Source: Patiria miniata
Lineage: Eukaryota; Echinodermata; Asteroidea; Valvatida; Asterinidae
DNA length: 64,000 nucleotides
Assembly: GCF_015706575.1 (NCBI RefSeq)
Contig: NW_024037072.1
Coordinates: 17,609,162-17,673,161 of the forward strand
Reading direction: 5' to 3'
Part shown: positions 51,279 to 62,110 of the stretch, one piece after another
Numbering within the stretch: the first letter of the stretch is position 1
Layout: each line of letters opens with the position of its first letter
The notes under the pieces: generated by a model
Told to the model about the DNA's origin: nothing
Seen by the model: only the letters and a program-made list of their open reading frames with translations
Databases searched by the model: none
Position numbers and translations under genes: made by a program

Positions 51279-51705
51279 GTTTTCAAGCATGGGGCTGGTT
51301 TTGTATGTTTTGCTTTGTATTGAATTTGTTTCCAGTTTTTTTATGTTTTGAGGCATAAAGTTGTCTGCAAATGCAGTTGGATGTACTAAACTTTGTCAGA
51401 AAATAGAACCACTTGTAATTCAAAGTGATCGCACATACACACTCTCAGTACTTAATATTTTTATCGCTCAGTTTTACTGCTGTGGACATACTTTAACTGC
51501 TATGGACACTTGACATTTTTTAAAATGTGAGATTTATTCCCACCTTGTTTCAAGTTAACCAGTTTTACAGAAGTAGGCTAAAAGCCTCAGCCAAGTTCTA
51601 TTTTATTCTGGTAACCACCAGAACATTTTCATTTCATCCAACAAATTCTCCCCGTAGCACAATTATGTTCAATATGGCTTGGAAGTTGAGACAGTTGTTT
51701 TTTTT

Positions 51706-51711
51706 AATAAA
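51706..51711 (+). terminator. Candidate poly(A) signal of laminin alpha
   Basis: First AATAAA downstream of the laminin stop, 726 nt beyond it. An earlier ATTAAA at 51249-51254 lies inside the palindrome and is an alternative. Confidence 0.4.
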
Positions 51712-51720
51712 AATTCATTT

Positions 51721-52944
51721 AAACTTCAAGTAACAGGCATAGTGGTGCTATATTTTCACACATTCACCAGTTTTTAACTAGATGTTTTTATTGTGCATGG
51801 TTTGAAATCTGTATCTTTTAAAAAAAAATTCATACTCCATGCAAATGCAAACGTGAACGTGTAAATTTGTTAGGTGCTACAAATTCACAACAACTAAACA
51901 GTTTTCAAATCTGGACAATTCTACAGGCTATGTTTCACGCATCACAATTCACTTAATATTTGCATGGAGTATAAACTGGCTTTTACTGTTGCTTTTGGTT
52001 TCTTTTGAGTTTGCATGTTGTTTGATTTAGGCCTTTATAATAATACTGTTTGTTTTTATTAATTTGAAGTATTTACACAGTTGAACTTGGTGCTATCATA
52101 GCGTGCCAGGTCGATATACCTTACTCTTTGAACTCATTGCCTTCAATAAGACGGAATTAGAACAAGGAGCTATGACAGTCTGCTCGACGCAAGGTATGCG
52201 AGGAGTGAGTGAACATATTAAACTACTATTCATAAATACCTAAGACAGTTTACCCATTCCCATTGGTCGAGAGCTCGTCATGTGGCCGGTCTTAAACAGA
52301 TGATAAAGACATGGCTAGTTAGTCTTCAACACTTTTCCAGTGTCACATGAAATTTGGACTCCTATGAAATCCAGTGCCTGTTACTGTTTTATTGGTTGAA
52401 TGTTCACAATCCTCACGTAGGCATGCGCAATACTACCAGTGAGTCAGTATTTCATAGTCCTAACTTCACAACGCACTCGCCACAGCTGCATCTGCATGTC
52501 ACTGAGCTGGACACTCCATTCTATAGCTAGAGTGGTGTTTCGAAAAACATGAAGTAATATTGTTGAAGAAAATCTTTGGAAATTTTAAATGTTTGACTTG
52601 TTTAGATTTTTATGGCATTGTATTTCTAGCTCATGCAACTGATATTGGTGCCCACATGAGTTAAACACAGAACACAAACGCTTACAATAAATTGGCCATC
52701 AGGCAGAATAACAGTCTTTTAAAAATAAGCTATAAATATTTATTTTTCAGTGGATGAATATAATTACAGCATTAAACGTGTGAATGATCACAACAAATTA
52801 AAGACTGGAGTGGCAACATGGGATAACAATACATATTTACAAAACAGTGGATGTCCAATTGCTTATTCATGATATTTAAGGCATATTATTGGTCACGACA
52901 TACTTAACTGGGGAATACACTTAATACACATACCTTCAGAATTC
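51721..52944. other. Intergenic spacer
   Basis: AT-rich, no gene, RNA or clear repeat structure recognised. Confidence 0.4.
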
Positions 52945-53350
52945 ATTTCAGTCAGTAAGCCATTTGCGAGTAACCTATACCCTTTGGGATTTACATTTGA
53001 AAAACATCTGGTACACTGACTTGCTCAGAATGCTTGGCACATTTTAATTTGAATTCTCCAGATCAAAGACTCTTAATAGTGTTGCTAATCACATGATTCG
53101 GGGTAAGCTCTTGCATAGTTACGTAAGAGATGCTCAGCACCAATACATTGTTCACAATGGGTGAGAATGGCACAAAGACACCAGACCATGCCGGACCTGG
53201 GGGTTGCTAGCATAAGGCTTGCCCCGAATCATGTGATATAGTAACAGTCTCTTTGGTCGGGAGAATGCAAAGTTAAAACGTGCAAAGCATTGGATTAAGT
53301 CAGCGTTCCAGATTTTATTCAAATTTTACTCGCAAATGGCTTATTGAGTG
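52945..53350. mobile_element. Inverted-repeat MITE in the intergenic spacer
   Basis: AGTAAGCCATTTGCGAGTAA near 52956 and inverted TTACTCGCAAATGGCTTATT near 53327. A second inverted pair inside: CACATGATTCGGGG (53091) and CCCCGAATCATGTG (53222). Confidence 0.7.
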
Positions 53351-53882
53351 ATAACAAATTAATGTCACATTTGTTGAGACTTTACAGGTACAGTACTTGA
53401 CAATATATGGTGAGAAATGCATATTGGTTGTGTGCCTTTCCTTATATATGACATTAAAAATTGTTTTCAACGCTGAACTTGTCAGAGTCTTGTGTTTCTC
53501 TTCACAATATTCAAAATGTTAACATGAGTCGCACAATTCATCTATGGAGCATTTCACTACAAAACATGAACTATTTACGAGGGTTTTTCAGTCACACCAA
53601 AAACAAACTTTTTTCAAAATTGTTCCTTTCTCGATTTTTACCTTAATAACTACACAGGAATATACACTCGGAACCATCCTGAATCTTTCAAAATCCAGCA
53701 CTAGCTGGAATCCAGTGGCTCAGTTTTGGCCTAAAATCGTGGCTTCATATCCATTTTCAGCTTAATTCTGGCACAGCAGAAGTTTTGGAACTTACCTTAG
53801 TTGGGTTAATTTAGAACTAATACAATATGCATATGATATGAAGAGCTTCTTTCCAAACGTGATACATCCCTTTGAAAAAAAC

Positions 53883-53998
53883 TGAAAAAATATGAATAAT
53901 GAAAGGTTTGCAGAAACACCATGTGCGAATACCTTTCAACCTTTCATTATTTAGTATCTCCACCATGCAAAGCCTCAAATCTTACTTGAAAAAATATG
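53883..53998. mobile_element. Short copy of the foldback element, 12-bp direct repeats
   Basis: AATAATGAAAGGTTTGCAGA at one end and the CTCCACCATGCAAAGCC tail at the other, flanked by TGAAAAAATATG at 53883-53894 and 53987-53998. It interrupts a repeat whose intact relative is at 49850-50045. Another tail copy is near 5326. Confidence 0.75.
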
Positions 53999-54105
53999 TG
54001 CATGGTTATGAAACTTCAAAGAATAAAAACAATATAACAGCCGTTTCTTAACTTCATTTTCCGTCTTATTCTATTCTTAAATTGTGTTTATCGCTTTTGG
54101 GCAGC

Positions 54106-55200
54106 CAGGAGAGAGCTGGATTGTAGAAGGTATTCAAAATGGCATTTATAACAGTTTGGAAATGAACTCTTCATTTGCACTTGGAACTTTTACGAGGCAC
54201 CAAGCCGCATGTAAAGCAATGGGCTGCACCTATCTCAATACTGCGAAATCGTCCAAAGCCTGGTGGATTTTGAAGGATTTGGGAGGGTAACATTTCAAGG
54301 TTAAAGGTTAAAGTTCAAGGCAAATCAATTAAAATCATATTATTAAAATCCATATCATGTCGCCTTGTATCTGAGAATGCAATCTTTGTTGTGCTACTCG
54401 TTACTCATCACTCCTTCGCCTCTGAACTCCAAGGGATACCATTTCAGAGACTGGAGTAGATATAATATACATAAATATATATATTCCTGCTATGGTAAAT
54501 TGTTAGCCTAAAGTCTAACACACTAAGCAAGCATGTCATTGTCAATAAATAGCTACATATCATGAGTGTCGGTCTAAAATTTTGCCCTTATAGCATTTGG
54601 TACATTAAATTTTAATTCTTGCTATTTTAATGTCAATTTCTGTGGTACATTATGTAATGCGCGATTGATCATTTTTATGAAGACCGCGCAATACAATTTC
54701 TCATTTGTTTTTATTATCATTACATTCTACAAACTCGCACGTTTCGTTTTCTATTTTGAAAAAAAACCCTTAAATCAGATCAAATGACACAATAATAACC
54801 AATTCGTTTTTTGTAAGTGGCCAAAGCCAGCTGGAGAAATAATTGTGTGCACAACTAAAGTAAACCATTCATTCAAATAGTTGTGAACTCGTAGCTCTGC
54901 ATTTTTCACTGTATCTTTAACAACTGAACTGCCTACTCAGCCTATTTATTACTAGGTAAGACTGTGTGAAATTTCAGTGGTTCCAAATTGTTCTTGTTAT
55001 ATTGTGTGTGGAACATGCCGGCACACTAGCTTTGCGCAATGAGAACTGCAACGTCAAACGCTCAGTCTCATGTCCGGCAGGATATCAAAACCTTCAGTTA
55101 TCAAAGGTTACATCGCAGTGATTTAATTTATTTCTCACACAGTTTAAAGTTACAACCATTTATCTGTTTGACTTATGAGCATGATATAACGAAACAATTG
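54106..55200. other. Intergenic spacer
   Basis: A 68-codon open frame at 54084-54290 resembles nothing recognised. No other feature seen. Confidence 0.35.
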
Positions 55201-55368
55201 TTGACTGCTGTGATGTGGGATATGCCTCGGGTGTTAAAAACGTCATATCCCACATCACAGCAGGATATGCCGTTTTTAACCCCCTTGGGGCGCATAGCAC
55301 CCTAGCCTAGGGTGCTATGCGCCCCTCGGGTGATAAAAACGTCATATCCCACATCACAGCAGTCAACA
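55201..55368. repeat. Nested palindromes
   Basis: TTGACTGCTGTGATGTGGGA (55201) and its inverse at 55347-55366 enclose a further inverted pair around TAGGGTGCTATGCGCCCC. Lies about 660 bases beyond the ADAMTS-like stop. Confidence 0.75.
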
Positions 55369-55859
55369 ACTGTTAAATGTGACGTATTTCAAAAACGTTC
55401 CTGTATCAGTCCCCCGGGGATGTACAATATGCCATGGACTAAATCGAAGAAGACAAAAGTTGTAAGACGTACAACCCGAAATCCAACCCGTATATTTTGG
55501 AAGGTCCCATGAGTGAAAAGTCAGGATTAGCTCTGGGGTTGTGCTATGAATAAAACATCACAACTATACATGTACAAGTCTTTTAAGGGCAAAACCTTAA
55601 AACCTTTAAAAAAGATCAAATGTACAATTACGAATACAAATGATAAAACTGTTAACACTGCATGGAAAGCTTCTATAAACACAATGATGATCATAAAAAC
55701 AATGAAACATAACATCAGAGAATATAGGTAATATTGACGTAAAGAGGAAAACAATGGTTTAGTACAATGTGTATAATAACTAATTGATATTCATCAATTT
55801 CTTGATTTATCTATAAAATAATTCTGTCCATCAAGTAGTTTACAAAAAGCATGCTCAGA

Positions 55860-55865
55860 TTTATT
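55860..55865 (-). terminator. Candidate poly(A) signal of the ADAMTS-like gene
   Basis: AATAAA on the minus strand about 165 nt past the PLAC exon stop. Confidence 0.4.
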
Positions 55866-56029
55866 ATAAAAAAAAAATACAGCGAAATCAGATGTCCAAA
55901 CTTGACTTACAATTCGGAGGCATGATTAGTCCCTGAAGAAAAAAAACAAACATTCACCTGCATCCAGATGGCAAAAACGGAGTCTCTGTTTTTACAGATT
56001 TTAATTCTTTGTACTGACTTTGGTTGTTA

Positions 56030-56145
56030 TCATCTCTGATGATTGAAGCAAGAGAAACAGCAGTTGTTTCGGTAGTACATGTAGGTGCAGAGCCGTGCCT
56101 TGGCCACCTTCTCGCAGTAAGAGAACTTGTCTTGGCAGTCGCTCG
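56030..56145 (-). CDS. ADAMTS-like last exon, PLAC domain and stop
   Basis: Acceptor CTCCCCAG; two bases complete a Ser, then SDCQDKFSYCEKVAKARLC and a short tail with an N-N-C-C-F-S-C motif, ending TGA at 56030-56032. Six Cys spaced as in PLAC (protease and lacunin) domains, which end ADAMTS-like and papilin proteins. Confidence 0.92.
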
Positions 56146-59100
56146 CTGGGGAGGACACGAGAAGAAAATCAAAAAGTAACAACCAATGTTTGACAGTATA
56201 CCTCATGCACTTGTGACAAGAAAGGCAGTGCAATCAGATTTAGAAATCTGCCTGAATGTTTGGAATGGGTGTACAGCTGTTTACCTTGTAAATATCAAAT
56301 AGCAAACACAGCCATAAAAAGTCCACAACAATTCAGCCACACCTAAGGCTGTCCTAAATGCTTGAATATTCGATCATCAACCAAAATTTGAAATAGCTTT
56401 TTGCCTGTTTGAATATTCAAAAAACCAAAAAGTTTCATACATACACGGACAACTGTGATGCTATTTTATCGTATTTTATTGTCAGGTGCCACTTTTTTTG
56501 TTGAAGGTAATTTTTTCTCCGACGGCGGTTCATTGTTCACATCCTTTTAGCAGGTTAAAGCTCTTTATTGTTATAATACACTTACTGCGAAACACTCCAG
56601 TGCCCCATATCGATAAAGTTTAACTTGCACACTATTCATGCAAATTTTTACTGGCGCAGCGCGCAGTTGCAGTTTCGAATATCCAAATATTTGGTCAAAC
56701 GCACTTTTGAGTAATCGAACACTACATTATTCAAAAATGGACAGCCCGCATGGGCGTCAATCCTGGGGGGGGGGGGGGGGGGGGGACAGGGGGACATGTC
56801 CCCCCCCCCCCCCCCACTTTTTGAAGGGTGGGGGACACTATCTCAAATGTCCCCCCCCCCCCCCAGATTTTTGAACTCGTGTCCCATTTACAGGGCCCTA
56901 TTACGTACTTCAATGTATCTTTTGCTAAAAAAATATTGGTTAAAGTGGTCAGAAATTGCCTCAGGTAGCACCACAGAGCATTTAGAATCCAAATTTTTTT
57001 TCGGGGCCCTTAAGCGGGCCCCGAACCCCACGCCTGGAGCTCAGAATTCTGGTAGCCAATTCAATGACTCCAAACTCGAAAACGATGTTCAAATAATTAT
57101 CTTTGGCTACGAAAATATTAGTTAAAGCATGGAGAAAAGTGATAAAAAATTGCTTCAGATCACACCACAGAGCATCTAGAATCCGATTTTTTTCGGGGCC
57201 CTTAAGCGGGCCCCGAACCCCATGCCGTAAGGGCTTCGCGCTTCGCATCAGTTCTGATCAACGTATGTCCCCCCCCACTTTTGAGAAGCGATTGACGCCC
57301 CAGCCTACCAGCCTTACCTTCCCTCAGACAGATCAATTAAGAATTAGTACTACCAACAAAATAACATATCTCATTACTGACATGATATAGCACCATGAGA
57401 TCAGGGAGCCCCGCTTTACTTTTTAAAGTGGGGTGATGCTCCCCCCCCCCCTTACTTTATAAGGTGGGGGGTATCATATCATTCATTCCCCCCAACTTGT
57501 TTCATCTCTGAATAAAAAATGTAGCCTACATTTGATTCTATAGCTCAGAATAGCTCATTTAATAACTCCAAGCTCAAAAACGATGATCTTTTGCTAAAAA
57601 AAAAATGGTGAAAGCGGTCAGAAACTGCCTCAGATTGCAGAACAGAGCGTCTACATTAGGGCTTCGTGCTTGCATTAGTTCTGATCAAGGTATCCCTCCC
57701 CCCCACTTTTTGAGAAGCGATCGACACCGTTGGGAATCCAAGTCTACCTACATGGTATGCTTGTGGTGCACTGTTGGATGTTGCATGACTGTGTCGCGGA
57801 GGGTCTGTCCTCCTCACTGCAGTGTGAGCTAGGATCCATGTTTGAATCCAGACACTTGACATCTCGTCTTCTCTGCCCGCCACCGCAGGTTCTAGAACAC
57901 TGGGCAAATGGAATGGCAACAAGAAAAGGTTTATAATAGTTCTTGAGAACACAAGAAATTCCAGCAATTGCTATGGAGCAATATCCCTGGAGCAGAAAAT
58001 AGGTGTATAAACACCGGACCATATAATTAAGTTTATATTTTTGCAGCATTTTAATCTGACACCAGTTAACCTTCTTATTTCAATCTCAATTAGAATTTAT
58101 TCCTGACACAATGAACCAGAAATGTCTGAAATGCTTTTGTTCCATACAAAATATCTGCCATGTGAACAATTGTGATGCATTGCTCAGTTTCAGACATTTG
58201 TCCGGATCAGAAGCGTTTAAGACATTTGTGGTTCCTAGTGCAAGATCACACACGGGCACTCTGTGTGCCTTCGGTAAAATGCCAAGCCCCGCCATGATCA
58301 TGCTTCTACATCATTATGCTTATAATATATTGGCTGGATTAGTCGTTGCCAACCGTGGGGCCATGTGAAACGTTCCGATCGCCAACTGTGCTTATCTTGC
58401 AAATGGATAGGGGCCAGATGAAGAATGTGCAAAGAGATATGTGGGCTGCATTATCAGACAATTTGCAACACACAAATTCCAATTCTTAGCACAAACTGTC
58501 CCATGAAACAACAGAGTACTTCACAGCACACTTTTGATCTCTCCATAGAAAAGGGGACCAAGTTGCAAATCATGTAGTGATGAGATCCATTTTTTCCAAA
58601 ATGACCAAAAAAGGGGCAAATACTACAAGGGTCAATTTTGTTAAAAAGCATTTAAAGTCACAAGCGACCACTTCCAGTAGAGTGGTGAGAATTGTTCGTG
58701 GGGGGGGGGGGGGGGGGGTTTACCAAAAATTTCCTCAAAATCCCCTGAACTTTCATTATGCCATGTTTAAGGCTTCAACCAAAATCGCTTAAAGTGTGCC
58801 ACGCACAAGTGGGCCATGTCAAGAGAACACACTCGGTGCATTGATCATTATGATATATGCAGCTTGCCTTCATCCCCCCCCCCCTTCCCTTGTTTTTGGT
58901 TTTCAACCGCCCCTCCACTATGCCACTGCCCCTTGCATACGTGATGGACAAGTGAATCTGTGGACATCCCACCACCCATCCCATCTCACCTGGGTCCAAT
59001 CCGAATTAAACCACATGGCTACACAGTGCTTAAGATGACAGCTCTGTCTGTTGGTGGGTTTGGGCTTGGTGGCACACTGTTCCTCATTGACAATGATGTG

Positions 59101-61546
59101 TGGCTCATCAGCCCCGGCACACAGCACCATGCGGTCCTGAAAACCATCGCCGCATTCCTTGGAACACTGTAGCAAGACAAAAAAATGGGCCATAAAAATG
59201 TATCAAAAAAGACATTTTGTAAGTATAAGTGTAAGTCTTTTGTTGAACTTGTGATGACTTCAATATTTTGTCACAAGTCGCGACATGTTTCGTAAGTTGC
59301 GTCATTTTTGCAAGTCAAGTATATAATGACACATTAAAGTGCTTTGTGAAAAGGTAACAGAAAGAATAGTGTACAAATATTGACTGCTTTAAGGGGTGTC
59401 GTTAAACTAGCCTCTCGAGGTGATCCATGGAGAGTTTCGTTTTCCTGAGGTGTAGCTGAGGGTAATGGAACACTCCATGGGTCACCGAGGGAGGCAAGTT
59501 TTACCACACCACGGGTTAAAGCAGTCAATTTTGTTTTATAACGCCTCACCGACAGATTCTGCTTGATTTTTAGAGATAACTGATATACAGCCCGTCTCAA
59601 AAAAAATGGTACAATCAGAAAAAAAATTGGTTAAATATGAAATTTCAAAATAAGTCATTCTTACTTGGCATAATATTAAAGAACAAAGACTGGGCTTTTC
59701 AATAGTGTTTTTGATCTTATTTGCTTTTGTCAATTCAGAGATATAATCAATTTAGTGCGATACACCAAAATCGATTTTGTGCCACTTTTATGCATGGGCA
59801 GAGTTGTTTCGAGTACTGTGCCATGCTGTCTTGAAGCTCACAAAAGATTGCAACTTGGCAAAAGAAACAAACTCGATTTTTGTGTTCCGCAGTAAACTGG
59901 AGTTATCTCTGGATTGACAAAAGCAAATGAGATGAAACAAAAAGTATTGGAAAGCCTGGTCTTTTTTCTTTAATGTGATGCTCAAAACAACTTACTTATG
60001 TTGAGATTTAATATTTTCGATTGTACCATTTTTTTGGAGACAGGCTGTATAACCAAAATCAATTTTAAATTCAGTTGAAACCTTGCACTTTTCCAAACAA
60101 ACCCTTTGTGAAATGATTGAACCCAGCCCTGTAGCGTATGGGAGCAATACGCGCAACTTGCACACCCGTACGAATGAGCACGCAGACATTTGCTATGTTG
60201 GTTTATGCATGTGGTACTTTTTTAGACCGAGGCAGTTATTGCATAGTCTTTTTGGCTGTGCACAGCAAGATAGTTAAAAACAGCGAATGCCATGGGACTC
60301 CCTCTCAGCCAATCAAGATACAGAATCTGTGGGTGAGGTGTTATAATGCAAGTTATAAGTTACAAGCAGATTTCTATTACCTACCTGAGACCATTCTGAG
60401 GTCAGCCAGACAGGTCCACAAGGCATGTTATTGCATGTCCTGGATGTCCTAGGCTTGGTGATAGTGTTACAGGCTTGATCTGTCAACACCTGACTGGTTC
60501 CCTCTGTCGTGCAGACAACATAACGGCTCTTGTGCCCTCCGCCACATTCAGCTGAACACTGTAAGGAAAATTCAAAGACAATGTTAGAAAGCAATCAAAT
60601 CATTTTCCTTCAGGTTGTGTTAACCTTAAGCACTTAAACGTGTATTAAAAATGTGTTGCATGAGTCAATAAAACCACAGAGTGCTACCACCGGTTGAGGT
60701 GCTACGGCGGTTTGGGGCAGTGTGAGATGTAACAGACAAGGCAGTTTGGGGCGGTACGAGGACTGATGGGTTAAAACTGCAAACTGTGACAAATTCTAGA
60801 CATAGACCACATGTTGCTGCAATGGTAAACATCATATCATGTAACTGCTATCATTACTTTTGACTAATTGTACATTTTAAAATCCTTCACGAGATTGACG
60901 TTTAGTATAGCAAAAATTCTAGCCAAAAAAGTTGGTAATGAGGTTCTTTTAAACACCATCAGGGGCACAGGGCAGCCCTTGTCTTCACCTCGGGTGTCAC
61001 TCCTCCCCCCCCCCTCCCACCTCTACCCCACCAACATAAGAAAATGCAGTAAGTAGACAGCAAGTATGTAATGACCAAGTTGTAAGGACGTTTGAGTGTC
61101 TGCAACTCATTTTTGGTACTCTCAATCAAACCATCTGGGCGAGGCTCCTCAACTGTGAAACAAGAATGCATACGTGTAGGACTATCCAGTGGGGGTCATC
61201 TGGAAGTCACAAAAAGTAACCCCTCCCCTTGTAGCTCCCACGCCCTTGACAAGGCACCCAAATAGGAGCCAAACCAGAAAACTATAAGCATCAATCCACC
61301 AAAATCCTTTAAGTCTAACCCCAGACCGCCTTTTCAAGCCCCAGACTTAATCTCCCTCCCCCTTACCAGGTCATTCCACTCTGAGACGAACCAATTACTG
61401 ACACAAGGCCCCATATCACAAGCCTCCTCGGACCTGGGCTTGCTGAGCTGCTTATCGGCGCAGGCAGACTCATCCAGTCCTTCCTGGGCGTCACTCACAC
61501 ACCGTACCTCCCTCTGGCGCCGTCCCTCCCCGCAAGGCATGTTGCA
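56030..61546 (-). CDS. ADAMTS / ADAMTS-like / papilin type protein, C-terminal 5 exons (4x TSP1 + PLAC), 5' partial
   Basis: Five minus-strand exons (61546-61367, 60558-60385, 59166-58990, 57899-57752, 56145-56030) splice to 795 nt, 264 residues plus TGA. Each of the first four encodes one thrombospondin type 1 repeat starting with C-x-x-x-C-G-x-G; the first three end with the W-x-x-x-W of the next repeat. The last exon is a PLAC domain. Secreted matrix proteins of the ADAMTS, ADAMTS-like, papilin and lacunin group end this way. No metalloprotease, spacer or Kunitz domain is visible because the 5' part lies beyond 64000, so protease versus ADAMTS-like cannot be decided. The gene is tail-to-tail with the laminin gene. 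Confidence 0.88.
56745..57310. repeat. G/C-run dispersed repeats with GGGCCC palindromes
   Basis: Long G then C runs around GGGACATGTCCC (56764-56816), and two copies of a unit with GGGGCCCTTAAGCGGGCCCC (about 57003 and 57197) in direct orientation, about 195 bases apart. Confidence 0.6.
57415..57730. repeat. G/C-run dispersed repeat, second unit
   Basis: AAAGTGGGGTGATGCTCCCC, AATGTAGCCTACATTTGATT and CCCACTTTTTGAGAAGCGAT; shares AAATGTAGCCTAC-type strings with 12040-12352. Confidence 0.5.
57752..57899 (-). CDS. ADAMTS-like exon, TSP1 repeat d
   Basis: Acceptor GCCCAG, donor GTAGGT; 49 codons plus one base. CSRTCGGGQRRRDVKC at the start, CNIQQCTTSIP at the end. This is the last TSP1 repeat and lacks a trailing Trp segment. 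The donor was chosen so that the next exon reads in the PLAC frame (split Ser codon). Confidence 0.87.
58990..59166 (-). CDS. ADAMTS-like exon, TSP1 repeat c
   Basis: Fifty-nine codons, phase 0 at both ends; acceptor GCTACAG, donor GTGAGA. CSKECGDGFQDRMVLC at the start, CHLKHCVAMWFNSDWTQ at the end. Confidence 0.9.
59380..60350. mobile_element. Related foldback-ended element, interrupted by a mariner-like MITE
   Basis: Hairpin at 59380-59528 with TTGACTGC/GCAGTCAA ends, then GACAGATTCTG; the family's other end (CAGAATCTGTGGGTGAGGTG) is at 60322-60341. A mariner-like MITE at 59586-60049 sits between them. Confidence 0.55.
59586..60049. mobile_element. Mariner-like MITE
   Basis: TACAGCCCGTCTCAAAAAAA at 59586 and inverted TTTTTTTGGAGACAGGCTGT at the other end, with inner GGTACAATC / GATTGTACC. 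Lies within a larger element in an ADAMTS-like intron. Confidence 0.75.
60385..60558 (-). CDS. ADAMTS-like exon, TSP1 repeat b
   Basis: Fifty-eight codons, phase 0 at both ends; acceptor CTTACAG, donor GTAGGT. CSAECGGGHKSRYVVC at the start, CNNMPCGPVWLTSEWSQ at the end. Confidence 0.9.
60620..60774 (-). repeat. Dispersed MITE-like repeat, inverted copy
   Basis: TTAACCTTAAGCACTT start, ACAGAGTGCT, GGTTTGGGGCAG and GGACTGATGGGTTAA end. Lies in an intron of the ADAMTS-like gene. Confidence 0.6.
61367..61546 (-). CDS. ADAMTS-like exon, TSP1 repeat a
   Basis: Sixty codons, phase 0 at both ends; acceptor CTGAAACAG, donor GTAAGG. Starts CNMPCGEGRRQREVRC, ends CDMGPCVSNWFVSEWNDL. First exon visible; no upstream exon was recognised between here and 64000. 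Confidence 0.88.
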
Positions 61547-61949
61547 CTGTTTCAGAGAAGACAAATACGGGAAGTAGAAAATGAAAATTAGCAAGGACAA
61601 TGTTGATCCAGGGCTCTTCCTGGTGATTTATTTCAATTCTTTTTATTAACATCCACCTGGACGATGACAGCTACAATGTCCTGGTACAGACCACATGTAG
61701 TATTGCAAGTCACAATAGGTGCAGGCAGTGTGCCATGATGTCAGCAGATGAAAACATGTATACTCTTGTGCGCTAAAATTGTCATCGGCTGCTATAAGAT
61801 GCTACAATTCAGTACTTATTTGTATTTAAGAAACATTTAGTTTCAAGAAATACAGTTCTGGAACAAGATAAGGAAATTGCAAAATTTGGTCAGATTTTGG
61901 TCAGATGGTTTTCATCAGATTTGCAAGATCAACTCGAGTCACAGGTCAA

Positions 61950-62110
61950 TCCAGGCCCGTCGCGAAGGGGGGGGGGGGCCTGGGAGCACATGCCCCCCCC
62001 CCCTCCCACGGCAAAAGCCATACATATATATTTTGTATTTTTTTTATGGTAGTGGGCCTCCCTAGTTGGTACTATGCCCCCCCCCCCCATGATCAGGGCT
62101 GGCAAAGGGC
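61950..62110. repeat. G/C-run dispersed repeat fragment
   Basis: AGGCCCGTCGCGAAGGG followed by a G run, GGCCTGGGAGCACATGCCCC and C runs. Confidence 0.5.

Larger units (their letters stand above)
50981..51720 (+). other. Probable laminin alpha 3'UTR
   Basis: AT-rich and non-coding sequence after the laminin stop. It holds a perfect 60-bp palindrome at 51219-51278 and a canonical AATAAA at 51706. UTR extent is inferred from these signals only. Confidence 0.5.

Noticed and set aside
54084..54290. Small plus-strand gene in the spacer
   Set aside because: No recognisable domain or splice context, and it starts inside a dispersed repeat.
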